Below are positions 6,412 through 15,658 of a stretch of DNA of 33,264 bases, one piece after another; the stretch's first letter is position 1; each line of letters begins with the position of its first letter. A program made the position numbers and the translations under genes. The notes under the pieces are model-generated. The model did no database searches, was not told the origin of the DNA, and worked only from the letters and a program-made list of their open reading frames with translations. The DNA comes from Dehalococcoidales bacterium (GTDB lineage Bacteria; Chloroflexota; Dehalococcoidia; Dehalococcoidales; UBA5627): contig JAQTUQ010000016.1 of the NCBI GenBank assembly GCA_028707255.1, forward strand, positions 1-33,264, written 5' to 3'.

Positions 6412-9400
6412 ATGACTGAAAAACCTAAAAAAGTATTGATTATCGGTTCGGGGCCCATTGTTATCGGTCAGGCGGCGGAGTTCGATTATGCCGGAACTCA
6501 GGCATGCAAAGCCATGCGTGAAGAGGGCATTATCTCCGTGCTTGTCAACTCTAATCCGGCTACCATTATGACCGACGAAGATATTGCCGATATCGTATAT
6601 ATAGAACCGATTACGGTTGAGGTCATTACACGCATCATAGAGAAAGAACGGCCTGACGGACTGCTGCCTACCCTCGGAGGACAAACCGGGCTGAATATGG
6701 CTGTAGACCTGGACGACGCCGGAGTGCTTGAAAAGTATAAAGTCAAGTCACTGGGAACGCCCATTGAAGCCATCCGCAAGGGAGAAGACAGGGAGCTTTT
6801 CAAGGAAATGCTGGAGGAAATCGGCGAACCGGTTCCACCTAGTGCTACGGTAAAAAATCTTAAGGAAGCCCATGAAGTGGCACAGAGATTAGGATTACCG
6901 CTTGTTATCCGTCCCGCTTATACCCTGGGGGGTACCGGAGGCGGATTTGCCAATACATGGGAACAGTTCGATGAGGTAGTTTCCATCGGACTGAACGCCA
7001 GCCCGATTCACCAGGTACTTCTGGAAATATCACTGGTCGGCTGGAAAGAAATCGAGTACGAGGTGATGCGTGATGGCGCCAACAACTGTATAACCATCTG
7101 CAATATGGAAAATATCGACCCGATGGGGGTACATACCGGCGACAGCATCGTTGTCGCACCCACCCAGACGCTTACCAATAAAGAATGCCAGATGTTGAGA
7201 ACCGCCAGTCTTAAAATTATCCGCGCTCTGGGTGTGGAAGGCGGATGCAACGTGCAATTTGCTCTCGACCCCAAGAGCGACAAGTATTTTGTAATTGAAG
7301 TAAACCCGCGTGTCAGCCGCAGTTCGGCGCTTGCCAGTAAAGCTACCGGCTACCCGATTGCCCGCGTTGCTTCCAAAATCGCCATAGGCAAGAGGCTGGA
7401 TGAAATTCCCAACGCCGTTACCGGTAAAACGATGGCTTCCTTCGAGCCGTCTATCGACTATATTGTAGCTAAAATCCCACGCTGGCCGTTCGATAAGTTC
7501 GAGTCCGGAGACAGGATTATCGGAACACAAATGAAAGCCACCGGAGAAGTTATGGCAATCGACAGGTGTTTCGAAGCTGCCATACAGAAAGCGGTGCGCT
7601 CTCTTGAATTCGGCAAGAGGTCTCTTTTATGGGAAGACCCCAAATGGGAACTGACCGATGATATAAAATCATATCCCCTTTATCCCAACGACCTCAGGTT
7701 ATGGGCGGTTATGGCTGCGCTTCGCCGCGGAAAATCGGTCGAAGAAATTGCCGAACACACAGGATACGACCTGTGGTTCTTAAAAAAGTTCAGGAATATT
7801 ATCGACATGGAAAAGAGATTGCTATCAGAACAGCTGACTCCGGAGCTTTTATGGCAGGCAAAACGCTATGGATTCTCGGATAGCCAGATCGGAACACTGG
7901 CAGACAGGTTAACGGCACAGGTCAGGCAGTTAAGAAATGATTGGGGTTTACGCCCTGTTTATAAGATGGTAGATACCTGCGCCGCTGAATTCGATGCCGC
8001 TACCCCCTATTTCTACAGCAGTTATGAAAAAGAGAACGAAGCTGTAACCGAACACCGTAGCAAGGCTATTGTTATCGGCAGCGGCCCCATCCGCATCGGT
8101 CAGGGTATTGAATTCGATTATTGCAGCGTACACTCTGCGTGGGCGCTGCAAAAGGCCGGTTATCAGAGCATCATGGTTAATTCCAACCCGGAAACGGTTT
8201 CCACCGATTTCGATACCAGCGACCGGCTGTATTTCGAAGCCCTCGATGAAGAAAGTATGCGGGATATTATCGAGAATGAAGGGTATTTTATCAATGATGA
8301 TAATCCCGACATGACCGAACCTCCCTGTATCGTCCAGTTCGGCGGACAAACAGCTATCAATCTGGCTACGCCGCTAACGCGGGCCGGATTGCCGCTTATC
8401 GGCTCCAGTTCCGAGACTATCGACCTCGCCGAAGACAGGAAGAGATTCGAGCATTTCTTAAGCGAACTGGGGATTCCGCAGGCGCCCGGCGCCGCGGTAA
8501 CGACGGTAGAAGAAGCGATAAAAGTAGCCGAGCTTATCGGATATCCTGTGCTGGTGCGTCCCAGCTATGTTCTGGGCGGCAGAGCTATGGAAATCGTGCA
8601 TAACGTTAATGAGCTCGCCCGTTATGTAAAACTGGCGGCAGACCTGGATACCGGCCACCCGGTACTTATCGATAAATACCTACTGGGTAAAGAGGTGGAA
8701 ATAGATGCTATCGGTGACGGGGAAAGTGTTTTTATTCCAGGTATCATGGAACACATCGAGAGGGCCGGTGTACACAGCGGCGATTCGATGGCTATTTATC
8801 CGGCAATAAAGCTTACTAAAACAGAAATAGATACCATTGTAGATTATTCGGTTCGCATCGGTCTCGCTCTTAATATAAAAGGGCTGATGAATATCCAGTT
8901 CGATGTGGTCAGGGACAGCTCGGGAAAATCGAAGATATACGTACTCGAAGTAAACCCGCGCGCCAGCCGCACCGTACCCTTTATCTCAAAAGTTACCGGC
9001 GTATCTATAGTAGATATTGCCACCAGGGTTATGCTCGGGCAAAGCCTCAAGGAGCAGGGTTTCCAGACAGGTTTATACCCCAGCAGGAACCTGATCGCCA
9101 TCAAAGCGCCGGTATTTTCGATGTCGAAACTGCTGGGTGTAGATACATACCTTGGACCCGAGATGAAATCGACGGGAGAAGTTATGGGTATCGATACTAC
9201 CTTTAACGGCGCGCTGGTTAAAGCTCTATTGGCTGCAGGTTTGATGCTGCCCGAAAAAGGCAGCATGCTGTTCAGTATCGCAGACCGCGATAAAGCAGAA
9301 GCTCTTCCCATAATAAGGAATTTTTATGAAGCCGGATTCAAGCTCTATGCCACCGAAGGCACATCGGAACTTTTACGCAACGCCGGAATTCCGGTATCCA

Positions 9401-9657
9401 TGATAACCAAGAAACTGGATGAAGGGCATCCCAATGTAATAGATATAATCCATGACGGAACGGTAAACGGTGTGATTAATACCATAACCGGCGGCAGGGT
9501 TTCACTGAGAGACGGCTTCCATATCCGCAGGGCTGCTGCCGAAAGACGCATCCCCTGCTTTACTTCGCTGGATACTGCCAGGGCGGTTGCCGAAGTACTT
9601 GCAAACGGTCAATATAATTATAATGTATTGTCTATGCCCGAATACCGTAACCGTTAA
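6412..9657 (+). CDS. carB: Carbamoyl-phosphate synthase large subunit
   Basis: CarB makes carbamoyl phosphate from bicarbonate, ammonia and two ATP. The 1081 residues show the standard duplicated layout. The first half starts [20 protein letters not shown] and carries an ATP-grasp domain with [13 protein letters not shown] and [14 protein letters not shown]. The second half begins near residue 550 with [20 protein letters not shown] and has [14 protein letters not shown] and [14 protein letters not shown]. The C-terminal MGS-like allosteric domain starts near 940 ([14 protein letters not shown]). ATG 6412 has GAAAGGGA upstream. A TATAAT at 6382-6387 without a good -35 box could be a weak own promoter, which would restore expression behind the insert. 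Confidence 0.97.
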   Translation: MTEKPKKVLIIGSGPIVIGQAAEFDYAGTQACKAMREEGIISVLVNSNPATIMTDEDIADIVYIEPITVEVITRIIEKERPDGLLPTLGGQTGLNMAVDLDDAGVLEKYKVKSLGTPIEAIRKGEDRELFKEMLEEIGEPVPPSATVKNLKEAHEVAQRLGLPLVIRPAYTLGGTGGGFANTWEQFDEVVSIGLNASPIHQVLLEISLVGWKEIEYEVMRDGANNCITICNMENIDPMGVHTGDSIVVAPTQTLTNKECQMLRTASLKIIRALGVEGGCNVQFALDPKSDKYFVIEVNPRVSRSSALASKATGYPIARVASKIAIGKRLDEIPNAVTGKTMASFEPSIDYIVAKIPRWPFDKFESGDRIIGTQMKATGEVMAIDRCFEAAIQKAVRSLEFGKRSLLWEDPKWELTDDIKSYPLYPNDLRLWAVMAALRRGKSVEEIAEHTGYDLWFLKKFRNIIDMEKRLLSEQLTPELLWQAKRYGFSDSQIGTLADRLTAQVRQLRNDWGLRPVYKMVDTCAAEFDAATPYFYSSYEKENEAVTEHRSKAIVIGSGPIRIGQGIEFDYCSVHSAWALQKAGYQSIMVNSNPETVSTDFDTSDRLYFEALDEESMRDIIENEGYFINDDNPDMTEPPCIVQFGGQTAINLATPLTRAGLPLIGSSSETIDLAEDRKRFEHFLSELGIPQAPGAAVTTVEEAIKVAELIGYPVLVRPSYVLGGRAMEIVHNVNELARYVKLAADLDTGHPVLIDKYLLGKEVEIDAIGDGESVFIPGIMEHIERAGVHSGDSMAIYPAIKLTKTEIDTIVDYSVRIGLALNIKGLMNIQFDVVRDSSGKSKIYVLEVNPRASRTVPFISKVTGVSIVDIATRVMLGQSLKEQGFQTGLYPSRNLIAIKAPVFSMSKLLGVDTYLGPEMKSTGEVMGIDTTFNGALVKALLAAGLMLPEKGSMLFSIADRDKAEALPIIRNFYEAGFKLYATEGTSELLRNAGIPVSMITKKLDEGHPNVIDIIHDGTVNGVINTITGGRVSLRDGFHIRRAAAERRIPCFTSLDTARAVAEVLANGQYNYNVLSMPEYRNR

Positions 9658-9666
9658 ATCTTCAAT

Positions 9667-10473
9667 ATGCAGGAGAATGATATAGATAATATAACTCAAA
9701 ATAACGCCGCACATTCGATTTGCAGCATTATTTCCAACAGCGAAGTAATGCCCGGCGTATTCCTGATGTGGCTGGAAGCCGCTGATATTGCCAAGAAGGC
9801 AAAACCGGGGCAATTTATAATGATCCAGTGCGGCGGTAATACATTGTTTCGCAGACCGATAAGCATCCACCGTACCGAAGAAAGCAAACTGGCGATTTTA
9901 TATGCCGGTTTGGGCAGCGGCACCCAATGGCTTTCAAAACAGAAAGAGCATACCCCTATTGACATCCTGGGGCCTCTGGGGAACGGTTATACGGTTAATA
10001 ACGACGATAAAAACCTGTTGCTTATTGCCGGTGGAATGGGTATCGCTCCGTTAACTTTTCTGGCGGATGCCGCCGTCAGTCAGGGCAAAAATGTTACCTT
10101 GCTCCTCGGTGCGCAAAAAGAGGAAATGGTATTTCCCGGGAACCTACTTCCCGATGGTATTAAATGCATAGTAACTACAGACGATGGTTCGATGGGTATT
10201 AAAGGCAGAACCACCGATATGCTATCCGCTTATCTGGATGAAGCAGACCGGGTATTTGCCTGCGGACCTGCCCCTATGTACCGCACAATGTATAAAAATA
10301 ATCTCTTAATGAATAAACCCTGCCAGATTTCACTGGAAGTACGTATGGCGTGCGGCATGGGTGTTTGTTACGGCTGTACTATTAATACAAGACATGGATT
10401 GAAGCAGGTTTGCCATGACGGCCCCGTCTTTGACTTCGACGATATATTATGGGATGAACTGGTTGATATTTAA
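9667..10473 (+). CDS. pyrK: Dihydroorotate dehydrogenase B electron-transfer subunit
   Basis: PyrK passes electrons from PyrD (FMN) through FAD and a [2Fe-2S] cluster to NAD+. The FAD-binding motif FRRPISIHR is near residues 60-68 and the NAD site LLIAGGMGIAPLTF near 118-131. The C-terminal cluster cysteines are in MACGMGVCYGCTI and KQVCHDGPVFD. The length of 268 is normal. It lies 9 nt after carB, in the same frame. ATG 9667 has no clear Shine-Dalgarno, so translation may rely on coupling to carB. A pyrD gene, usually next to pyrK, does not follow and must be elsewhere. Confidence 0.93.
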   Translation: MQENDIDNITQNNAAHSICSIISNSEVMPGVFLMWLEAADIAKKAKPGQFIMIQCGGNTLFRRPISIHRTEESKLAILYAGLGSGTQWLSKQKEHTPIDILGPLGNGYTVNNDDKNLLLIAGGMGIAPLTFLADAAVSQGKNVTLLLGAQKEEMVFPGNLLPDGIKCIVTTDDGSMGIKGRTTDMLSAYLDEADRVFACGPAPMYRTMYKNNLLMNKPCQISLEVRMACGMGVCYGCTINTRHGLKQVCHDGPVFDFDDILWDELVDI

Positions 10474-10518
10474 AGTATTATATGTAGAGTCAATCTTGAT
10501 AATATAGGAGGCGAATTA

Positions 10519-10725
10519 ATGTCAGCTTTATTTAAAGGTTTAACTACGGCAGTCATCTGGATTCTTTTTGTTTTTGGTGTTATAAGACTTGTAATCGGGC
10601 TTGTTATGGCATTTTCATCCGGCCCCGATACGGCATCCATCGCAACATATCTGGACTTTTTTGTGGCGATCTGCAGCCTAACCCTGTCGGTCGTGGTTAT
10701 GAAATTACGCCAATCGATGCTGTAG
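10519..10725 (+). CDS. Small two-helix membrane protein, unknown function
   Basis: A 68-residue protein with two hydrophobic helices (about 9-32 and 40-61), joined by SSGPDTASIATYLD and ending in a basic KLRQSML tail. GGAGG seven nt before ATG 10519 is an excellent ribosome binding site, so this is likely a real gene. It could be the last gene of the pyr transcript (45 nt after pyrK). It ends only 14 nt from the convergent hydrolase gene, with no visible terminator between them. No family recognised. Confidence 0.7.
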   Translation: MSALFKGLTTAVIWILFVFGVIRLVIGLVMAFSSGPDTASIATYLDFFVAICSLTLSVVVMKLRQSML

Positions 10726-10739
10726 AGAAATAAGCAGAA

Positions 10740-11618
10740 TTACTCTGTTTTATCGGCAAGAAATTTAGCAATTCTATCGACATATTCATCGGGATAAGTC
10801 ATGTAAGATTGGCTGTGTCCTGCTCCATCAGCTATCCAGATTTCGTCTGACGGATTATTTGACGCATTCAGCAGGCTGTAAGCATCATAAGGCGGCACCG
10901 ATTTATCCAGCGAACCGTTGATAAAAAATATAGGGCATTTAATATAAGGAACTTTGTCGATGGCGCTTTCTTTATCCAGCCCGAAGAAAAGCTTCCCCAT
11001 TATAACCGCCCCCGGTTTAAAAATAACAAAAGGTTTAAATGTATTTGCCAACACCCTTTTTGTCATTTCGGGGATGCTGGTAAAACAACTATCGCATATT
11101 ACCGCCTTGATATCATTATTTTCCCTGGCGGAAGCGATGGCCGCAGAGGCTCCAATGGAAACTCCGAGCAGGATTATACTTTCCTCTGCTCCATTCCTGT
11201 TCCTGATATAATCTATCGCCCCGATGAAATCCCTTCCCAGTATAGAACGACAATTGAACTTTGCCGCCTGTGATTCCCCGCATCCCCTTCTTTCGAAAAC
11301 AAGTGTGTTAAAACCTCTTTTTGCCAAATCAACACATAATTCCAAAAGTTTTGTCGAGCGGTCCTCCCTGGTCTGTTTACCGCCCGGCATGGCAATAATC
11401 GTTTTATTGCTGCCCGTGGGTATATACCATCCCTTTAAAAGCATGTTATCGCTGCGGCTGTAAAAGCTGATATCTTCGTATGAAAGTCCAAAAGATGCAG
11501 GCGTCATTGTCAAAGGCCTTCTCAAGCTCATGGCTATTCCATTTGCTATCAAAAAAGACGTCAGCAAATACAAGAATATTACTCCTGCAATTATCCATAT
11601 CGCGATATACATTGTCAT
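10740..11618 (-). CDS. Membrane-anchored alpha/beta hydrolase
   Basis: A serine hydrolase of the alpha/beta fold with one N-terminal membrane helix (IAIWIIAGVIFLYLLTSFLIA). The nucleophile is in GVSIGAS, the acid probably in NGSLDKSVPP and the histidine in GAGHSQSY. The oxyanion region is AMPGGKQTRED and the strand after it LVFERRGCGES. This resembles the bacterial family of membrane-tethered esterases/peptidase-like hydrolases; the substrate cannot be told. The frame could begin at TTG 11669, but ATG 11618 or ATG 11612 place the helix at the extreme N-terminus and seem more likely; no Shine-Dalgarno is decisive. It is divergent from the nitrilase gene. Confidence 0.85.
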   Translation of the reverse strand: MTMYIAIWIIAGVIFLYLLTSFLIANGIAMSLRRPLTMTPASFGLSYEDISFYSRSDNMLLKGWYIPTGSNKTIIAMPGGKQTREDRSTKLLELCVDLAKRGFNTLVFERRGCGESQAAKFNCRSILGRDFIGAIDYIRNRNGAEESIILLGVSIGASAAIASARENNDIKAVICDSCFTSIPEMTKRVLANTFKPFVIFKPGAVIMGKLFFGLDKESAIDKVPYIKCPIFFINGSLDKSVPPYDAYSLLNASNNPSDEIWIADGAGHSQSYMTYPDEYVDRIAKFLADKTE

Positions 11619-11683
11619 ACTCAACCATATTATATAAGCAATTATGTTATATAAGAACCGATTATTCAAGTGTTATTTACACT

Positions 11684-11712
11684 TTGCCATTATCTTAACT
11701 CACAGTTATAAT
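11684..11712 (+). promoter_or_regulatory. Promoter of the nitrilase-family gene
   Basis: TTGCCA (11684-11689), 17-nt spacer and perfect TATAAT (11707-11712), followed by a strong GAGGAGG ribosome binding site and ATG 11743. The predicted leader is only about 25 nt. Confidence 0.75.
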
Positions 11713-11742
11713 CATTTTATATATTATCGAGGAGGTAATTAT

Positions 11743-12591
11743 ATGGTTGATACAATAAAAATCGCCGCAGTTCAGATAGAACCGAAATTAATGCAGAACA
11801 AAAATAATCTCGATAATATTATATCGAACATCAAAACCGCCGCAGCAGCAGGTGCGCAACTTGTTGTATTTCCCGAATGCGCCCTGACCGGTTACATGTT
11901 TACCAGCCTTGATGAAGCGTTGCCTTATATGGAAACAATACCGGGGCTATTTACTGATGAACTTACAAAACAGGCTGAAGACCTGAATGTTTACATCATT
12001 GCCGGACTGCTGGAAAAAGACGGGGACAAGCATTTCAATACGTCGGTGTTAATCGGACAGGAAGGAATTATCGGCAAGTACCGCAAAATTCATCTGCCCT
12101 TTTTGGGTATCGACAGATTTATCGATAAGGGAGACCAACCGTTCAAGGTTTACAAGACCGCAATCGGAAATATAGGTATGCATATCTGTTACGACTGCAA
12201 TTTCCCCGAATGCGCTCGCGTTATGGCACTTTTGGGGGCGGATATACTGGTTCTGCCGACCAACTGGCCGCAAGGGAGGCAAAGGATAGCCGAGCATGTC
12301 GTCTTATGCCGCGCCTATGAAAATAAGGTTAATTTTGTAGCCGCCAACCGCATCGGGATTGAGCGTAATGCCAAATTCATCGGTTTAAGCAGAATCATCG
12401 ATACGCGTGGCGACATTGTTGCCGCAGCGCTTGATGACGGCGAGCAAATAGTATACGGGCATGTCAGCATAACTGAAGCCCGCCAAAAACAGGTAATCTT
12501 CAAAGCGGGTGAATTTGAGATCAACTTAATTGCAGACAGAAGGCCGGAGTTCTACGTGACAATCACGGATAAAGGCAGGCCTACAGAATAA
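11743..12591 (+). CDS. Carbon-nitrogen hydrolase (nitrilase superfamily)
   Basis: A 282-residue amidohydrolase with the complete Glu-Lys-Cys triad: Glu45 in VVFPECALTG, Lys115 in KYRKIHLPF and Cys149 in HICYDCNFPE. The start at ATG 11743 is fixed by GAGGAGG just upstream; the longer frame from 11644 would begin before the promoter. The family hydrolyses amides such as omega-amides or N-carbamoyl amines. The YRKIHLPF and CYDCNFPE segments resemble N-carbamoylputrescine/beta-ureidopropionase and omega-amidase branches. Neither neighbour points to a substrate, so only the superfamily call is safe. Confidence 0.92.
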   Translation: MVDTIKIAAVQIEPKLMQNKNNLDNIISNIKTAAAAGAQLVVFPECALTGYMFTSLDEALPYMETIPGLFTDELTKQAEDLNVYIIAGLLEKDGDKHFNTSVLIGQEGIIGKYRKIHLPFLGIDRFIDKGDQPFKVYKTAIGNIGMHICYDCNFPECARVMALLGADILVLPTNWPQGRQRIAEHVVLCRAYENKVNFVAANRIGIERNAKFIGLSRIIDTRGDIVAAALDDGEQIVYGHVSITEARQKQVIFKAGEFEINLIADRRPEFYVTITDKGRPTE

Positions 12592-12601
12592 TCAATCATA
12601 C

Positions 12602-12634
12602 AAGGATTTATACTTGTATCTGAATAAATCCTTT
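12602..12634. terminator. AT-rich hairpin after the nitrilase gene
   Basis: AAGGATTTAT (12602-12611) is the inverse of ATAAATCCTT (12624-12633), with a 12-nt loop. Only three or four T follow, so termination efficiency is uncertain. It lies between two convergent genes (nitrilase + and zinc ribbon -) and could serve both. Confidence 0.45.
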
Positions 12635-12691
12635 ATCCTGCGATTCATATTCTATATAGAATACGCAGACGACTTGTCGGCTAATCCATAA

Positions 12692-12874
12692 TTAGTGGGC
12701 GGATTGTTCGACAAGTTCGGCAAGATTTTCGATCTCTCCGATTGATTGTATCCCGTTTAATAGAACCTCATATCCGCATAAAAAACAATGCTCGGAAATA
12801 ATTCCTTCATCGTTTTCCAGATACAGACTTCTGCTGCCGCACTTGGGGCAGTTTTTCACCTTGTTTTTACGCAT
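12692..12874 (-). CDS. Small zinc-ribbon protein
   Basis: The preferred start, ATG at 12874, gives 60 residues beginning MRKNKVKNCPKCGS. An AGGAG lies about 10 nt upstream, and the longer frame to 13003 adds a non-conserved, hydrophobic stretch. Two CxxC knuckles (NCPKCGS and HCFLCGY, 18 residues apart) form a likely zinc ribbon, followed by an acidic helical tail (SIGEIENLAELVEQ). Such proteins may be transcription-related or adapters; nothing here fixes a function. It is divergent from rimO. Confidence 0.65.
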   Translation of the reverse strand: MRKNKVKNCPKCGSRSLYLENDEGIISEHCFLCGYEVLLNGIQSIGEIENLAELVEQSAH

Positions 12875-12998
12875 ATAACCATTGCTCCTGCAAATATATT
12901 TTTTAGTATTTCTTCCCGTAAATTTTTTACAAAATGTTATTTTACTCCATGCTGCAAATTTTGCCAAGTATAACAGTAAATACGATGATATAAGAAAG

Positions 12999-13027
12999 TT
13001 CACTTAGTTCGAGCATTCACCTATAAT
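12999..13027 (+). promoter_or_regulatory. Promoter of rimO, predicted to give a leaderless transcript
   Basis: TTCACT (12999-13004), 17-nt spacer, TATAAT (13022-13027). The normal distance from the -10 box puts the first transcribed base at about 13034, exactly the A of the rimO ATG. No Shine-Dalgarno is visible between. Confidence 0.6.
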
Positions 13028-13033
13028 ATCAAT

Positions 13034-14368
13034 ATGATTAAAAATAACACCTTTCATATGGTATCGCTTGGTTGCGACAAGAACACCGTCGATGCCGATT
13101 CGATGTCGCAACTTTTAATTAATTCTGGCTACGAACCTGTGGCCGAGCCACGAAAGGCAAGAATAATAATCGTTAACACCTGTGGCTTTATCGGTTCATC
13201 CAAAGAGGAATCGTATAATGCTTTGGAAAAGCTGGCTGCCAAAAAGAAAAGCGGGCAGATACTTGTCGCAGCGGGCTGCCTGGCCCAACGCTATGGACAG
13301 GATGTTCTTTATCGCGTACATGGAATTGACGGATTAGTCGGCACACGACGCTGGATGGATATTGTCGATGTTATCGATAAACTCACTAACGAAAAAAAAT
13401 CAATACCATATTGCCATCTGCCGGATACTGCCGCTACAGTCGGAACTGATGAGGGAAACACTATTCGAGTTTCTGTTCAGGGTGCCAGTGCCTATTTAAA
13501 AATTGCCGATGGCTGCCGCTGTTTCTGTGCTTACTGCATAATCCCGAAGATTAAAGGACCGCTGGTCAGCCGACCGATGGATAAGATTCTGACTGAAGCA
13601 CGCCTGTTGCAGGATGAAGGAATACGTGAAATCATACTGATTGCGCAGAATACCACCGATTACGGATACGACCTCGGTATGAAAAACGGCCTAGTTACCT
13701 TGCTGAAACAAATGACGGTTAGCGTTCCCGATGTCAACTGGATACGCATTCTTTATGCCTATCCCGGTTATGTTACCGATGAATTAATCGAGATTATGGC
13801 AACAAACAAACAAATAGTTCCCTATCTAGACCTGCCTTTGCAGCATGCCCACCCTGCGGTATTAAAAAGAATGCATCGCCCAGCTAATATCGATTGGATT
13901 TACAGGACTCTCGGAAAAATGCGCAGAACCATACCAGGTCTGGCTTTACGCACCACCTTTATTGTCGGCTACCCCGGTGAAAGCGAGGCGGAGTTCCAAA
14001 CACTGCTTGATTTTGTTGAGGAGATACGCTTTGATAAATTGGGCGCATTTAAATACTCGTTTGAAGAAGGAACGCCGGCAGAACCATTGGGAGATCCCGT
14101 AGCAGATGAAGTTAAAGAAGACCGTTTGATGAGATTGATGGAAAAACAGCAGCAGATATCTCTCGAGCGTAACAGGTCGTTTATAGGACGCAATTTGGAT
14201 GTACTAATCGAAGGAACCGGAAAGGATATCTCCATTGGACGCAGTTACCGCGATGCCCCCAAGATTGACGGGCTCGTGCTGGTTAAAGGTGAATTAACTT
14301 CCGGAGAGATGGTTTCAGTTCACATAGATAAGGCTATGGTATATGACATTGGTGGGGCTGTGGATTGA
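13034..14368 (+). CDS. rimO: Ribosomal protein S12 methylthiotransferase RimO
   Basis: RimO is a radical-SAM enzyme that methylthiolates an aspartate of ribosomal protein S12, using two [4Fe-4S] clusters. The N-terminal UPF0004 domain carries three cluster cysteines (SLGCDKN, NTCGFI, AAGCLAQRYG). The radical-SAM motif is in DGCRCFCAYCIIPKIKGPLVSR. A C-terminal TRAM domain starts near residue 375 (RNSFIGRNLDVLIEG-like stretch). The SLGCDKNTVDAD opening and the length of 444 separate RimO from MiaB and MtaB. The neighbouring zinc ribbon is divergent. The gene appears monocistronic. Confidence 0.94.
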   Translation: MIKNNTFHMVSLGCDKNTVDADSMSQLLINSGYEPVAEPRKARIIIVNTCGFIGSSKEESYNALEKLAAKKKSGQILVAAGCLAQRYGQDVLYRVHGIDGLVGTRRWMDIVDVIDKLTNEKKSIPYCHLPDTAATVGTDEGNTIRVSVQGASAYLKIADGCRCFCAYCIIPKIKGPLVSRPMDKILTEARLLQDEGIREIILIAQNTTDYGYDLGMKNGLVTLLKQMTVSVPDVNWIRILYAYPGYVTDELIEIMATNKQIVPYLDLPLQHAHPAVLKRMHRPANIDWIYRTLGKMRRTIPGLALRTTFIVGYPGESEAEFQTLLDFVEEIRFDKLGAFKYSFEEGTPAEPLGDPVADEVKEDRLMRLMEKQQQISLERNRSFIGRNLDVLIEGTGKDISIGRSYRDAPKIDGLVLVKGELTSGEMVSVHIDKAMVYDIGGAVD

Positions 14369-14395
14369 TAGTCAATCGGTAAATATATTTTCCAG

Positions 14396-14437
14396 TTAAA
14401 AATATCCCCGGAATAGAATGATAACACTATTCCGGGG
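14396..14437 (-). terminator. Rho-independent terminator after the FxLYD-repeat gene
   Basis: An 11-bp GC-rich stem pairs CCCCGGAATAG (14406-14416) with CTATTCCGGGG (14427-14437) around a 10-nt loop. On the minus strand it is followed by ATATTTTT, matching a terminator for the gene ending at 14510. It may also stop rimO transcripts from the other side, although no T-run exists there. Confidence 0.7.
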
Positions 14438-14509
14438 TATAGGCTTGCTTAAGATACCTGCTATAAAATAATATTAATTATTTTATGTAGCCGTGTTCGA
14501 CTTCTTAAA

Positions 14510-15457
14510 TTATTCAACAAGGTCGCCGACAGTAACCTCATGATTTTTAACATTATCACCGGCAATAGGCTTAAAGGTTAATTTAAATTGACGGTTAGTA
14601 CCCGGTTCCAAATCCTTCACCGGAATAACCTTGGTTCCGACATCCTCTTTAGCCTCATTAAAGAATTTAACAATTATAGCGGCATCGGTTTTTTCCGAGC
14701 TGATATTTTTGCAAATCAAATTAACTTCTTTATCGTTGCCGACAGCTTTCATATCGCTTTGCACTATCTGTACTTTCTCTATATCAGCCGTTATTATGCG
14801 AAATATCCTGGCGTTATAGCTTTGTATTCTAAAACTCTCGCCGGACATAGGCACAGTAATTAAAATACCACGGCTATTACCGGGCAATAAGTTAGTTTCT
14901 TTATGCCTTGCTACATTTACGATGCTTCCTTCCCCGTCGAAAAAGGTGCATTCGATCATCAGCGTAGCAATAACATTATCGGAAATATTTTTTATACCGC
15001 ATTCGAGACCTTCCAATATGGCATTATCCATATATTTGAGTTCGTGCTTCGTGATCAATATCATATCATTGCCGGAAACTGACGGCTTGGGAACCATTAC
15101 AATATCCCTGACCTTTACACTGTAGTTCTCGACCGGTTTAGTTGTATCTTCCCTGTGAACCAAACGCACCGTACGCATGCCATTGGGCGCTAAACCGGAT
15201 ACCTTCTGTTCTACAATATCAATAACATTGCCGTCTTTATCGGAAAACGCAGCTTCGAAAACAACGCTTCCTACCGCTCTATCCATTACATTCTTTATGT
15301 TAAGCTCGATAATAATACTACCTCTGCCGTTTTCATCTTCATCTCTGAAAATATTATGATCAAGTATGGCAATTTTATTTTCTTCCGGAACAGTTTGCCT
15401 GGATTCTTTCGCGGTTTCTTTGCATTTGTTATTTGCATCTTTTGCTGTTTTATCCAT
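14510..15457 (-). CDS. Cytosolic protein of three tandem FxLYD-like beta-sandwich repeats
   Basis: A 315-residue protein with a charged, disordered N-terminus (about 1-27, Lys/Glu/Thr rich) and no signal peptide or membrane helix. Three related units follow (about 28-120, 125-220, 225-315). Each has the pattern of a beta-sandwich: I-x-L-x-I-K/N-N, then a FxD-K/E-G/D turn, then a L-x-P-G/N turn. Examples are VVFEAAFSDKDGNVIDIVEQ, MIECTFFDGEGSIVNVARH and IVKFFNEAKEDVGTKVIPV, followed by GLAPNGMRTV, NLLPGNSRG and DLEPGTNRQF. This resembles the FxLYD domain, usually found in exported proteins. Absence of a signal makes the location unusual. Function unknown. Confidence 0.75.
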   Translation of the reverse strand: MDKTAKDANNKCKETAKESRQTVPEENKIAILDHNIFRDEDENGRGSIIIELNIKNVMDRAVGSVVFEAAFSDKDGNVIDIVEQKVSGLAPNGMRTVRLVHREDTTKPVENYSVKVRDIVMVPKPSVSGNDMILITKHELKYMDNAILEGLECGIKNISDNVIATLMIECTFFDGEGSIVNVARHKETNLLPGNSRGILITVPMSGESFRIQSYNARIFRIITADIEKVQIVQSDMKAVGNDKEVNLICKNISSEKTDAAIIVKFFNEAKEDVGTKVIPVKDLEPGTNRQFKLTFKPIAGDNVKNHEVTVGDLVE

Positions 15458-15570
15458 TTTTGCTTTCCGCCTCTTGCAAGTAATATTTTTCGTGTTTGAG
15501 TTTAAAGTATTACCCGGTTAGTGTCAAAGTCTTTATCAAAAATACATGTAAAGATGACACTGTTTAAAAA

Positions 15571-15591
15571 CTATTTTATCTGATAAAATAG
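15571..15591. repeat. Perfect 21-bp palindrome between bacterioferritin and the FxLYD gene
   Basis: CTATTTTATC (15571-15580) and GATAAAATAG (15582-15591) are exact inverse copies around one T. On the minus strand it is followed by TTTTTAAA. It may thus be an AT-rich terminator for bfr, or an operator upstream of the FxLYD gene (start 15457). The sequence alone does not decide. Confidence 0.6.
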
Positions 15592-15658
15592 CTCCCAGAA
15601 TCAAGACCGGATAAACCAATGTCCCGATGAACATACATCAGGGTATTGATATCGTGCC

